Assembly: GCA_024280815.1 (NCBI GenBank)
Contig: JAJRPL010000393.1
Span: forward strand, 1-11,841
Direction: 5' to 3'
Source of the DNA: Bacteroidota bacterium
GTDB taxonomy: Bacteria; Bacteroidota; Bacteroidia; Flavobacteriales; Flavobacteriaceae
Length of the DNA stretch: 11,841 nt
Both the position numbers and the translations under genes were made by a program. Under the pieces are notes generated by a model. That model made no database searches, was not told the DNA's origin, and saw only the letters and a program-made list of their open reading frames with translations. Of the stretch, positions 1-6,284 are shown in pieces (position 1 is the stretch's first letter; every line of letters begins with the position of its first letter).

Positions 1-52
1 GATGAAAATCATCCATTTTTACAAAGAATTCAGTAACTTTATCTCTAAGCAT
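1..52 (-). mobile_element. N-terminus of a probable DDE transposase (cut by window edge)
   Basis: An ATG at 52 opens a minus-strand frame that runs off the left edge and reads MLRDKVTEFFVKMDDFH. A short start of the form K-V/I-T-E-I/F-F followed by a D-D/E-F motif resembles the N-termini of IS982-type transposases as I remember them from Bacteroidota. Only 17 residues are visible and no catalytic DDE residue is in view, so the family assignment is tentative. The adjacent truncated TonB-family remnant supports an insertion-sequence end here. It could instead be the start of an unrelated protein. Confidence 0.4.
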
Positions 53-54
53 TT

Positions 55-114
55 GAGTGTTTTTATAAGTGTAATATATTGATATTCAATCATAAATGCA
101 AATTAAAAACACTC
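55..114. repeat. 11-bp inverted repeat upstream of the transposase start
   Basis: GAGTGTTTTTA at 55-65 and TAAAAACACTC at 104-114 are perfect inverted copies separated by 38 bases. The pair lies between the probable transposase start codon and the first recognisable TonB codons. It may be part of an insertion-sequence end or a hairpin in the transposase leader. No terminal repeat or target-site duplication can be proven, because the other end of the element is outside the window. Confidence 0.4.
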
Positions 115-132
115 TTTTTCTTATCCATTATT

Positions 133-297
133 CACGTTAAAGTAGCAAATGTAAAAGCTAGAGGTCCTCATGCACGATTAGAAAAAGAAGGAATTAGAGT
201 TGTTAAGCTACTACCCCAAATGATTCCAGCAAAACAACGTGGAAGACCTGTTGGTGTAAAATACACTCTCCCAATCACTTTACAAGTTGTTATTTAA
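133..297 (+). pseudogene. C-terminal remnant of a TonB-family protein
   Basis: The plus-strand frame ending with TAA at 295-297 encodes a stretch typical of the TonB C-terminal domain of Bacteroidota: VKARGPH, then LEKEGIRVVKLLP, then a Q-R-G-R-P-V-G-V segment and YTLPITLQVV at the very end. TonB proteins span the periplasm and pass proton-motive energy to outer-membrane transporters. The usual N-terminal membrane segment, proline-rich linker and first half of the domain are absent. The frame upstream of about 133 is unrelated AT-rich sequence running into the probable transposase. I read this as a fragment left by an insertion or deletion, not a working gene. It is the only protein-coding trace on the plus strand. 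Confidence 0.6.
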
Positions 298-393
298 TAC
301 TTTGTATTTCTTTTTTATCTATAAAAAACGTCTTATTGAATTATTTACAAATAGAATAACGATAAATCTTTGGGAGTAGAAACTTTTAGAGGT

Positions 394-1311
394 TTATTGA
401 TTTATCAATTGTAATTCTTTTTTTAATTTTTTAATAATAATGTTTGTATATAAAGAAGCTCCTGTATGATTCAGGTGTTTTACATCTTTAAAATATTTCT
501 TGTTATTTAAAAACATTGAATCTTTTGAAAAATCCCAAAAAGGTATTTCTTGCTCTTTACATAATTGCTTCATAAAATCTAGTTCTTGTTTTTGTTTAAA
601 ACTTAAATAAATTGGAGAATAAATAACAATAACTTTGGCTCCAGATTTTTTTGCCAAATATAAAAACTCTTTATTTGCAGCCAATATGGTTTTATCAAAT
701 TCATAGGGAAGAATCGTTTTAATCGTATCCATCTCTTTTTCCCATACTCCTTCCTCGGGCTTATACCCATTATCTGTTATCCTTTTACTACTTTGAAATG
801 TGTTTCTTAAAATAGAATACACTTCTGAGTTATGAGGGTAAATATTTGACAGTAATTTGATTTTCTCAAAAGGGCTTTTAAGTTCTACTATTTCTCTTAT
901 CTCTTCATGAGTATCATAATATGGTGTCAAATGAGATAGCATATCATAAGATAGTTCTTCATCTTCTAAACCTCCTATATAATCTAAAATAATTACTTTA
1001 GGAGTATACCTTTTTAATACTGATTTTAAGATTGCATTTTGATAGAGTAAAACACAACCATCCATACCTGCATTATAACAACTTAGGTTTAGAGAATCTT
1101 GAATCATTTTAGGTATATAATGATGATTTGCACGTGAAGAACCTATAATTAATACATCTGCTTTGGTTTTCTCTATAGCATAAGTGATTTGAAAATTTTC
1201 ACCTTCCACTGCTTTGAAATAATTATAGTCTAGATTTTTTCCTATTAATAAATCAAGTACAAACACTGTAATTCCAACTAAAACTATATTAATAATTATT
1301 TTTTTTAGCAT
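394..1311 (-). CDS. DltD-like SGNH-fold membrane-anchored protein
   Basis: This last gene of the dlt-like operon encodes about 305 residues. It opens with MLKK and a hydrophobic stretch (about residues 4-23) that fits a single signal anchor, placing the rest outside the cytoplasm. SGNH/GDSL hydrolase landmarks are present: IIGSSRANHH (Ser58/59, candidate nucleophile), YNAGMDG (79-85) and a C-terminal DVKHLNHTGA with the D-x-x-H pair (Asp276, His279). In dlt systems such a protein passes the acyl group from the MBOAT to the final acceptor. A longer start at 1347 would add 12 residues but overlap the MBOAT gene by 32 bases. The start at 1311 begins 4 bases after the MBOAT stop codon and puts the hydrophobic anchor at the N-terminus, so I prefer it. 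Overall similarity to classical DltD cannot be judged; an O-acyltransferase or esterase partner of the AlgX/PatB kind is the alternative. Confidence 0.75.
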   Translation of the reverse strand: MLKKIIINIVLVGITVFVLDLLIGKNLDYNYFKAVEGENFQITYAIEKTKADVLIIGSSRANHHYIPKMIQDSLNLSCYNAGMDGCVLLYQNAILKSVLKRYTPKVIILDYIGGLEDEELSYDMLSHLTPYYDTHEEIREIVELKSPFEKIKLLSNIYPHNSEVYSILRNTFQSSKRITDNGYKPEEGVWEKEMDTIKTILPYEFDKTILAANKEFLYLAKKSGAKVIVIYSPIYLSFKQKQELDFMKQLCKEQEIPFWDFSKDSMFLNNKKYFKDVKHLNHTGASLYTNIIIKKLKKELQLINQ

Positions 1312-1315
1312 ACTA

Positions 1316-2752
1316 TTAAAATTGAAAATATATAAATTGCCCACCATCTAAAACTCCTATTAGAAAAATAATTACTATAATAGTACTATAAGATAGTATT
1401 CTAATAAATTTATACTTATTTTCGAAAAGTAAAAATTTATCAGGGTAATATTCATCTGTAAAATCTTTTAAGAATAAAAGTAACAATCCAACAAACATAT
1501 AAATTACGGTTGATGAAGTTCCTATAAATATATCTCCTGATGTTGTGAAAATTTTATAAAAAATAGTCAATGCTACACTCATATCCGTTCCTCTACCAAA
1601 TAATTCTGAAGCAGAAAACAAAATAAAAGTCAATATTATATTGATAAAAACATACCAATATTTACGGCTTAAATTATATTTTTTTTCAAAAGCAAGTTTG
1701 TTGTTTTTTGTCAACGCTTCAACGCTTAAATAGACTCCTTGTAAAACTCCCCAAAACACAAATGACAATGTCGCTCCATGCCAAATACCACTGATAATAA
1801 AGGTTATCATTAAGGCAATAACTATGCCCCAAATTTTATACTTTCTAACAGCAAATGTTATAGGTGTGTATAAATAATCTGTTAGCCAAGTAATTAATGA
1901 CATATGCCAACGTCTCCAAAATTCTGACATTGAGGTTGCAAAAAAAGGTCTTCTAAAGTTTTCTCTTACATTAAGTCCTAATATTTTAGAAACTCCTATT
2001 GCAATTAAAGAATAACCTCCAAGGTCTGCATAAACTTGAAATGTATACAAAAGAGTAGCAATCATTAAAGAAGTACCATTATGAAACTCATAATTTTCAA
2101 AAATTGCATCAACATAGATACCAACTCTATCAGCAACAACAAGTTTCATAAAATAACCCCAGAGCATTAGTTTCAAGCCAGAAGATACCATTTTATAATT
2201 TGGTAACTTACTTTCTCTAAATTGTGCCAACATATTATTAGCTCTCTCTATAGGCCCTGAAAGTATTAACGGAAAAAATGAAATGAATAGAGCTACAATA
2301 CCAAAGTTTTTTTCAGCTTCAATTTCTTCATTGTACACATCAATTGTATAACCAATAGCCATGAATGTATAGTAAGATATCCCTATGGGTAATATCAATT
2401 TAATCTCTGGTAAAGGCCATCTTAAATTAAACGATTCTAATAGTGTGAAAATACCACTATTAATACCATTAAAATATTTAAAGAAAAACAATGGCAACAA
2501 TATTAAAATAATATTGACAACCATATAGTTCCTCTTCTTAGTTTCATTTTCAGTATTATCAATAAGTCTTGTAAAAATATAAGTAGACAACGAAATACCA
2601 GTAGTCAACAAAGCAAATACTGGTTTTATATTAATATAAAAAAAATAACTAGCAATTAACAGACTTAACCATCTATACTTTTTAGGAGTTAGATAGTAAA
2701 CTATTGCTACTAAAGGAAAAAAAATTAAAAAATTAAAAGAGGTAAATACCAT
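1316..2752 (-). CDS. MBOAT-family acyltransferase (DltB/AlgI-like)
   Basis: This polytopic membrane protein of 478 residues has the hallmarks of the MBOAT family: a YADLGGYSLIAIGVSKILG segment at about 241-259, EFWRRWHMSL at 277-286 and SGIWHGA at 321-327, where His325 is the expected catalytic histidine. Hydrophobic segments run throughout. In DltB/AlgI systems the protein takes an acyl group from a carrier on the cytoplasmic side and transfers it across the membrane. The gene starts 2 bases after the acyl-carrier gene ends, and the SGNH gene follows directly, so translation is probably coupled. The protein ends in FIYFQF (473-478, Tyr475). I recall this kind of C-terminal Tyr motif from DltX, a separate small protein in Firmicutes, and from AlgI-type MBOATs. 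The family is certain; the acyl substrate is not. Confidence 0.9.
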   Translation of the reverse strand: MVFTSFNFLIFFPLVAIVYYLTPKKYRWLSLLIASYFFYINIKPVFALLTTGISLSTYIFTRLIDNTENETKKRNYMVVNIILILLPLFFFKYFNGINSGIFTLLESFNLRWPLPEIKLILPIGISYYTFMAIGYTIDVYNEEIEAEKNFGIVALFISFFPLILSGPIERANNMLAQFRESKLPNYKMVSSGLKLMLWGYFMKLVVADRVGIYVDAIFENYEFHNGTSLMIATLLYTFQVYADLGGYSLIAIGVSKILGLNVRENFRRPFFATSMSEFWRRWHMSLITWLTDYLYTPITFAVRKYKIWGIVIALMITFIISGIWHGATLSFVFWGVLQGVYLSVEALTKNNKLAFEKKYNLSRKYWYVFINIILTFILFSASELFGRGTDMSVALTIFYKIFTTSGDIFIGTSSTVIYMFVGLLLLFLKDFTDEYYPDKFLLFENKYKFIRILSYSTIIVIIFLIGVLDGGQFIYFQF

Positions 2753-2754
2753 CC

Positions 2755-3006
2755 TTAGCTATTTATTTTTTTACCAATAAGAGTTATCATATCTCCTAAA
2801 TTTTTCATTTTATTCAATTCCCTAAATTTAAATTTAATTGAAAAAACATCTTCTACTTCGCCTATAATTAGCATGTGAGATAACGAATCCCATCCGCTTA
2901 CATCTCCTGCACTCAAGTCATCATTCAATTCAAACTCTTCATGTTCAAGAACTTTAACAAAAATGGTTTTTAAATTTTCAATTATTTTTTCTTTTTCCAT
3001 ATTCAA
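2755..3006 (-). CDS. acyl carrier protein (DltC-like)
   Basis: An 83-residue acidic helical protein with the carrier motif GWDSLSHM, whose Ser in D-S-L is the 4'-phosphopantetheine attachment site. Size and position fit DltC, which receives the activated acyl or aminoacyl group from the adenylation enzyme as a thioester and presents it to the MBOAT. It lies 17 bases after the adenylation gene and 2 bases before the MBOAT gene. A second Met at residue 3 could be the true start. It is not obviously the fatty-acid AcpP, because it is embedded in the dlt-like operon and its sequence around the Ser differs from the usual AcpP pattern. Confidence 0.85.
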   Translation of the reverse strand: MNMEKEKIIENLKTIFVKVLEHEEFELNDDLSAGDVSGWDSLSHMLIIGEVEDVFSIKFKFRELNKMKNLGDMITLIGKKINS

Positions 3007-3023
3007 TTATTTTTACTATGATA

Positions 3024-4508
3024 TTAAAAAAGGTTTTTTAATGTTTTTCTATCAATTTTCCCATTATTGTTAAGAGGGAATTTAGGCTCAAACTTTAATT
3101 GTGTAGGTATCATATATTGTGGCATTTTAGTTTTCAAATAATCATACAAATCAGTTGTATCCATTTCTTTACTTTCAATAACTAATCCTATTTCATTATT
3201 ACCTAATCTATTTTCTACAGCTAATGCCACAGCATTAATCTTGCCAAGATAGTCTTTAACATGACTTTCTACCTCAAAAAGCTCTACTCTAAAACCTTGT
3301 ATTTTTGTTTGAAAATCAATTCTATCAACATAAAACAGAAATCCTTGTTTGTCTTTAAAGCACATATCTCCAGACCTGTAGGCTCTTTCTATTTTTCCAT
3401 TTACTTCTATATTGAAAAAAGCTTCTTTATTCTTTTTTTCATTATTCCAATATCCTGGCATCAATTGATCACTAATCAAGCACAACTCTCCTTTATCTCC
3501 ATTTGAGATGATTTTATCATTTTCATCAACTATAATTAACTGTGTGTTTCCAATATCTTTACCTATAGAAAGCACCCCATTATAACATAAGCAATCTTTA
3601 GGGTTATATTTATATTCCGTACAAACAACTGTATTCTCTGTAGGTCCGTAGATATTTATTACAGATGCATTCGGGATACATTCACTCCATTCTTCTACCA
3701 ATTTTAAATTTAATGCTTCCCCACAAAACAAGCTATATTTCATTTTAGGAAATCTCATTTCATCAAAATATGGACGCAAATACTGTATCATTGAAGGCAC
3801 CATCATAGTAACAGAAATATCATCTTCATCTAACAATTCATAAACATAAGAATACTTAATTTCATCTTTAGGAACAGTATACACACAAGCTCCTTTAAGT
3901 AAAGGTACTAAATAAGATACGACTGACAAATCAAATGTTAGATTAAACATTTGTAAACATCTATCTTCTGTTGTGATCTCTAAATTTAAATCTTCATAAG
4001 CTTTAATAAAAGCCGAAAGATTCTTTCTAGTAATTGGCACGCCTTTCGGCTTTCCTGTTGTACCTGATGTAAATATGATGTAAACTAAATTCTCTTCCGA
4101 AACAACATTAGGTTTTAAATTTGATGTTGTATTGGTGAGTTTTGACGATTCAATTAAATCATAATTAGAAAATTTAGATTTTTTTGATGAATCAATAATT
4201 ACAGATATATTTGACTGGTTAATAACATCTTCATTCCTATCTATTGGAGCATCAGAACTAATTGGTACATAAGCTAAACCTTCTAACCATAAAGCAAAAA
4301 TAGAAGCATATGTTTCTAAATCGTCATTTTCAATTAGACCAACATTTTTATTTTCAATAGTCCTGGTTTGTAACTCATTACGAACTTTCGAAATACATTG
4401 AGCTAATTGTCCATATGTATAAAATTTCTTTGCAATACAAAAAGCATTTCTACTTTCTTGATTTTTAATGACATTAAGCAAAATTGCCATTATATTAGTG
4501 TCAAACAT
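3024..4508 (-). CDS. DltA-like adenylation enzyme (amino acid/carboxylate--carrier ligase)
   Basis: The first gene of the operon encodes 494 residues, the usual length of a stand-alone DltA. Adenylation core motifs appear in order: the P-loop TSGTTGKPKG (148-157), FDLSV (192-196, Asp193), FCGE (261-264), NIYGPTE (285-291), YRSGD, KIQGFRVELFEVE in the hinge region, and NNGKIDRKTL near the end with the probable catalytic Lys484. In known DltA enzymes the Cys of CGE helps select D-alanine, and Cys262 is in the matching place here, so D-Ala or another small amino acid is a reasonable guess. The usual G-R of the A8 motif (GRxDxQ) reads D-R here (DRIDFQ). The reaction would be ATP-dependent adenylation followed by loading of the neighbouring carrier protein. 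No clear Bacteroidota promoter was found in the 140 bases upstream. The substrate is inference. Confidence 0.8.
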   Translation of the reverse strand: MFDTNIMAILLNVIKNQESRNAFCIAKKFYTYGQLAQCISKVRNELQTRTIENKNVGLIENDDLETYASIFALWLEGLAYVPISSDAPIDRNEDVINQSNISVIIDSSKKSKFSNYDLIESSKLTNTTSNLKPNVVSEENLVYIIFTSGTTGKPKGVPITRKNLSAFIKAYEDLNLEITTEDRCLQMFNLTFDLSVVSYLVPLLKGACVYTVPKDEIKYSYVYELLDEDDISVTMMVPSMIQYLRPYFDEMRFPKMKYSLFCGEALNLKLVEEWSECIPNASVINIYGPTENTVVCTEYKYNPKDCLCYNGVLSIGKDIGNTQLIIVDENDKIISNGDKGELCLISDQLMPGYWNNEKKNKEAFFNIEVNGKIERAYRSGDMCFKDKQGFLFYVDRIDFQTKIQGFRVELFEVESHVKDYLGKINAVALAVENRLGNNEIGLVIESKEMDTTDLYDYLKTKMPQYMIPTQLKFEPKFPLNNNGKIDRKTLKNLF

Positions 4509-4650
4509 AATTATTTATTTATAAAAACTTTACAAATTACTAACGAGTAATTAATTATAATATTATCAATTTAATATTGTTTGTGAGACACATGAATATT
4601 AAAGGCCTCTCAAAATCTAATAATAAATTTATATCAATCCTTTTGTAAAC

Positions 4651-4677
4651 AAAAAAGCATCCCAAATAGGGAGGCTT
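4651..4677 (-). terminator. Rho-independent terminator after tRNA-Asp
   Basis: Read on the minus strand, AAGCCTCCC, loop TATTT, GGGATGCTT, then a run of T. Eight of nine stem positions pair, with one C/T mismatch. It lies about 70 bases after the tRNA end and before the adenylation gene, so it should separate the tRNA transcript from the dlt-like operon. Confidence 0.7.
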
Positions 4678-4747
4678 TCCATTGACTAACTTAGTAAGTT
4701 AGAGTAGTTTATATGTAAACTACTAAAACAACACAACTTTCTTATTG

Positions 4748-4821
4748 CGGTCTGGACGGGACTCGAACCCGCGACCCCCTGCGTGACAGGCAGGTATTCT
4801 AACCAGCTGAACTACCAGACC
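4748..4821 (-). tRNA. tRNA-Asp (GTC)
   Basis: The 74-base sequence folds as a cloverleaf. The acceptor arms are GGTCTGG and CCAGACC, with discriminator G at 4748. The D-arm is GTTC/GAAT. The anticodon arm is CCTGC-CTGTCAC-GCAGG with anticodon GTC, and the T-arm is GCGGG-TTCGAGT-CCCGT. G73 and the GTC anticodon identify tRNA-Asp. The 3' CCA is not encoded. Its first 23 bases also serve as the last codons and stop of the upstream GIY-YIG gene. A partial second copy of the 5' half lies at 5088-5138. Confidence 0.97.
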
Positions 4822-5062
4822 GTTTGTTAATTAAACTTAAATAAAAAGTTCTATTTCTTTGTTTCTTAAGAAACAGCTCTCCTTGAATAGCTTCTGTTCT
4901 CGTATTGTATTTTTCAAAATAGACTATACGCCATGGTATTTTACGACTTGTATATTTTGACAATCCTTGATTATGAAAGTCTATTCGTTTGTTTAAGTCA
5001 TTTGTTTGACCAATATAAAACGAATTATCTTTTTCACTTTCTAAGATATATACATAAAACAT
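4799..5062 (-). CDS. GIY-YIG nuclease-domain protein ending inside tRNA-Asp
   Basis: An 87-residue single-domain GIY-YIG protein of the small UPF0213/YhbQ-like kind. YVYIL (3-7) and YIGQT (16-20) are the name-giving motifs. Arg26 in LNKRI and Glu62 in GELFLKK are the probable Arg and metal-binding Glu. The usual R-R/Q-R-E preceding this Glu reads Q-G-E. The last seven residues, RSGSSAG, and the TAG stop are read from the 5' part of tRNA-Asp. The gene sits between a tRNA-Asp 5'-half relic and the complete tRNA, all on the same strand behind one promoter, which suggests a tRNA-targeting cassette of the homing-endonuclease kind. Whether the nuclease is active, and on what, cannot be seen. It is not UvrC, which is much larger. 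Confidence 0.85.
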   Translation of the reverse strand: MFYVYILESEKDNSFYIGQTNDLNKRIDFHNQGLSKYTSRKIPWRIVYFEKYNTRTEAIQGELFLKKQRNRTFYLSLINKRSGSSAG

Positions 5063-5087
5063 ATTAAAAGAACTTAATTTAGGTTTG

Positions 5088-5138
5088 GCGTGACAGGCAG
5101 TCCCGAGTACTCGGGATAACCAGCTGAACTACCAGACC
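5088..5138 (-). pseudogene. tRNA-Asp 5'-half relic interrupted by a palindrome
   Basis: On the minus strand, 5138-5117 repeats the first 22 bases of tRNA-Asp exactly (acceptor 5' arm, D-arm up to GGTTA). The next 16 bases (5116-5101) are a perfect palindrome. Then 5100-5088 repeats 13 bases of the anticodon arm, CTGCCTGTCACGC. The six bases GAATAC of the intact tRNA are replaced by the palindrome, and the 3' half is missing. It cannot fold as a tRNA. It sits directly behind the promoter and 25 bases before the GIY-YIG start, so it forms the leader of that transcript. Confidence 0.85.
5101..5116. repeat. 16-bp perfect palindrome in the tRNA relic
   Basis: TCCCGAGTACTCGGGA is fully self-complementary and replaces the D-arm to anticodon-arm junction of the tRNA relic. 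In RNA it could form a hairpin with a very small loop. As DNA it could be a binding or cleavage site for a dimeric protein. Its function is unknown. Confidence 0.85.
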
Positions 5139-5155
5139 GTTGCTTTAAGCGGTTG

Positions 5156-5185
5156 CAAATATAAACTCGTTTTTTAACTTTGCAA
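5156..5185 (-). promoter_or_regulatory. Bacteroidota-type promoter for the tRNA-Asp/GIY-YIG unit
   Basis: On the minus strand, TTG (5185-5183), 19 bases, then TATATTTG (5163-5156), matching the Bacteroidota sigma consensus TTG - about 19 - TAnnTTTG. It lies 17 bases before the tRNA relic and is probably the original tRNA-Asp promoter, now driving relic, nuclease gene and intact tRNA together. Confidence 0.75.
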
Positions 5186-5203
5186 AACCTTTTCTCAACT
5201 TTA

Positions 5204-6127
5204 TTATAAAAAATTTTTTCTACTGACTAAATAGGCAGTTAAAATTGATTCAAAACCTTGATTAACATCAACCGAAACATAATCAATTTTATACTGCATA
5301 CATTTCATTTTTAAGGTATTAAAATACTTTTCTACACTATATTTATAACTTTCTTTAATTGTATCTGCATATAAATTAATATACTCACCTGTTTCAACAT
5401 CTACAAATCGTTTAGGTGTATTGTCAAATTCAAAATCTAATTCAAGCTTACCATCAACAGTGTGAAACAACACTACTTCATGTTTATTATGTTTTAAATG
5501 TCGTAAGGCTTCAAATAATGACTCTTCTATAGCATCAGCTTGAAACATGTCTGTAAATAGAAAAATTAAAGAGCGTCTGTGAATTTTCTCAGCTATTTCA
5601 TGTAAAGCTGCATAGGTTTTCGTTTTGGCAGTAGATTGTTTTTTCAAAAGTTGGTCCAATTGATTTAACAACATTCGCCTATGCCGTTCACTTCCTTTTG
5701 CAGGAGCATAATATTCGTTCGTTTCAGAATACACACTCAAGCCATAAGCATCACGTTGACGTTTTAAAATTTCTAATAAAGCTGCGGATGCAATAACGGA
5801 AAATCCGATCTTATTCAAATTATCTATTGACGGACTCTTTAACAAAGGATAATGCATCGAAGCTGAATTATCAATGACCAAATGGCATCTTAAATTAGTT
5901 TCTTCCTCATAACGTTTAACAAATAGCTTATCCGTTTTCGCATATAATTTCCAATCAATATGCCTAGTACTCTCTCCTTTATTATACAAACGATGTTCAG
6001 CAAATTCTACAGAGAATCCATGAAACGGACTTTTATGCATCCCTGTAATAAAACCTTCTACCACCTGATTGGCAAGTAGTTCAAGGTTTTTAATTCCATA
6101 ACTATTTTTCACTTCTTGGATATCCAT
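5204..6127 (-). CDS. DUF58 / vWA-like domain protein
   Basis: A 307-residue soluble protein of the DUF58 family. The family signature GESTRHIDWKLYAKTDKLFV lies at about 51-70, followed by RYEEE. A vWA-like core starts with VIDNSASM (about 84-91), a D-x-S-x-S pattern that would form a metal-ion-dependent adhesion site, and LIFLFTD follows further on. There is no signal peptide or membrane segment. In other Bacteroidota, DUF58 proteins usually sit with a MoxR ATPase and Bat (aerotolerance) vWA proteins; neither is present in this window, so this one stands alone here or belongs to a unit elsewhere. A scaffolding or chaperone-like role in envelope or stress functions is assumed for the family but not proven. 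Confidence 0.85.
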   Translation of the reverse strand: MDIQEVKNSYGIKNLELLANQVVEGFITGMHKSPFHGFSVEFAEHRLYNKGESTRHIDWKLYAKTDKLFVKRYEEETNLRCHLVIDNSASMHYPLLKSPSIDNLNKIGFSVIASAALLEILKRQRDAYGLSVYSETNEYYAPAKGSERHRRMLLNQLDQLLKKQSTAKTKTYAALHEIAEKIHRRSLIFLFTDMFQADAIEESLFEALRHLKHNKHEVVLFHTVDGKLELDFEFDNTPKRFVDVETGEYINLYADTIKESYKYSVEKYFNTLKMKCMQYKIDYVSVDVNQGFESILTAYLVSRKNFL

Positions 6128-6200
6128 TTTCTAATCTAACACCTTCTATATATAAAAATAGGTAAAATATATCTATAATAATTTCACTTATTAAGTTACT

Positions 6201-6208
6201 CAAAATTA
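6201..6208 (-). promoter_or_regulatory. possible -7 element upstream of the DUF58 gene
   Basis: TAATTTTG on the minus strand fits TAnnTTTG and lies 73 bases before the DUF58 start codon, just past the thioredoxin terminator. No TTG lies at the expected distance upstream, so this is a weak promoter call. Confidence 0.3.
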
Positions 6209-6220
6209 TGTTTCACAAAC

Positions 6221-6262
6221 AAAAAAGGTTTGATTCCGGAAGTTAACGAAATCAAACCTTTT
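6221..6262. terminator. Terminator after thioredoxin
   Basis: AAAAGGTTTGATT and AATCAAACCTTTT form a 13-bp stem around a 14-base loop, with a T-run after it on the minus strand. It lies about 25 bases beyond the thioredoxin stop codon and should end the thioredoxin transcript. The A/T tracts on both sides would also let it work on the plus strand. Confidence 0.8.
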
Positions 6263-6284
6263 ATAAAAAAATATTTTTATTTTT

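Noticed and set aside
298..393. Terminator after the dlt-like operon
   Set aside because: A/T-rich with T-runs, but no stem of more than a few pairs could be found on either strand.
3261..3506. 81-residue plus-strand frame opposite the adenylation gene
   Set aside because: Antisense to core adenylation motifs, with F/Y/I-rich composition and no family resemblance.
4509..4650. Promoter for the dlt-like operon
   Set aside because: Several AT-rich stretches come close (for example GTAATTTG near 4535) but none matches TTG - about 19 - TAnnTTTG, so no promoter is called.
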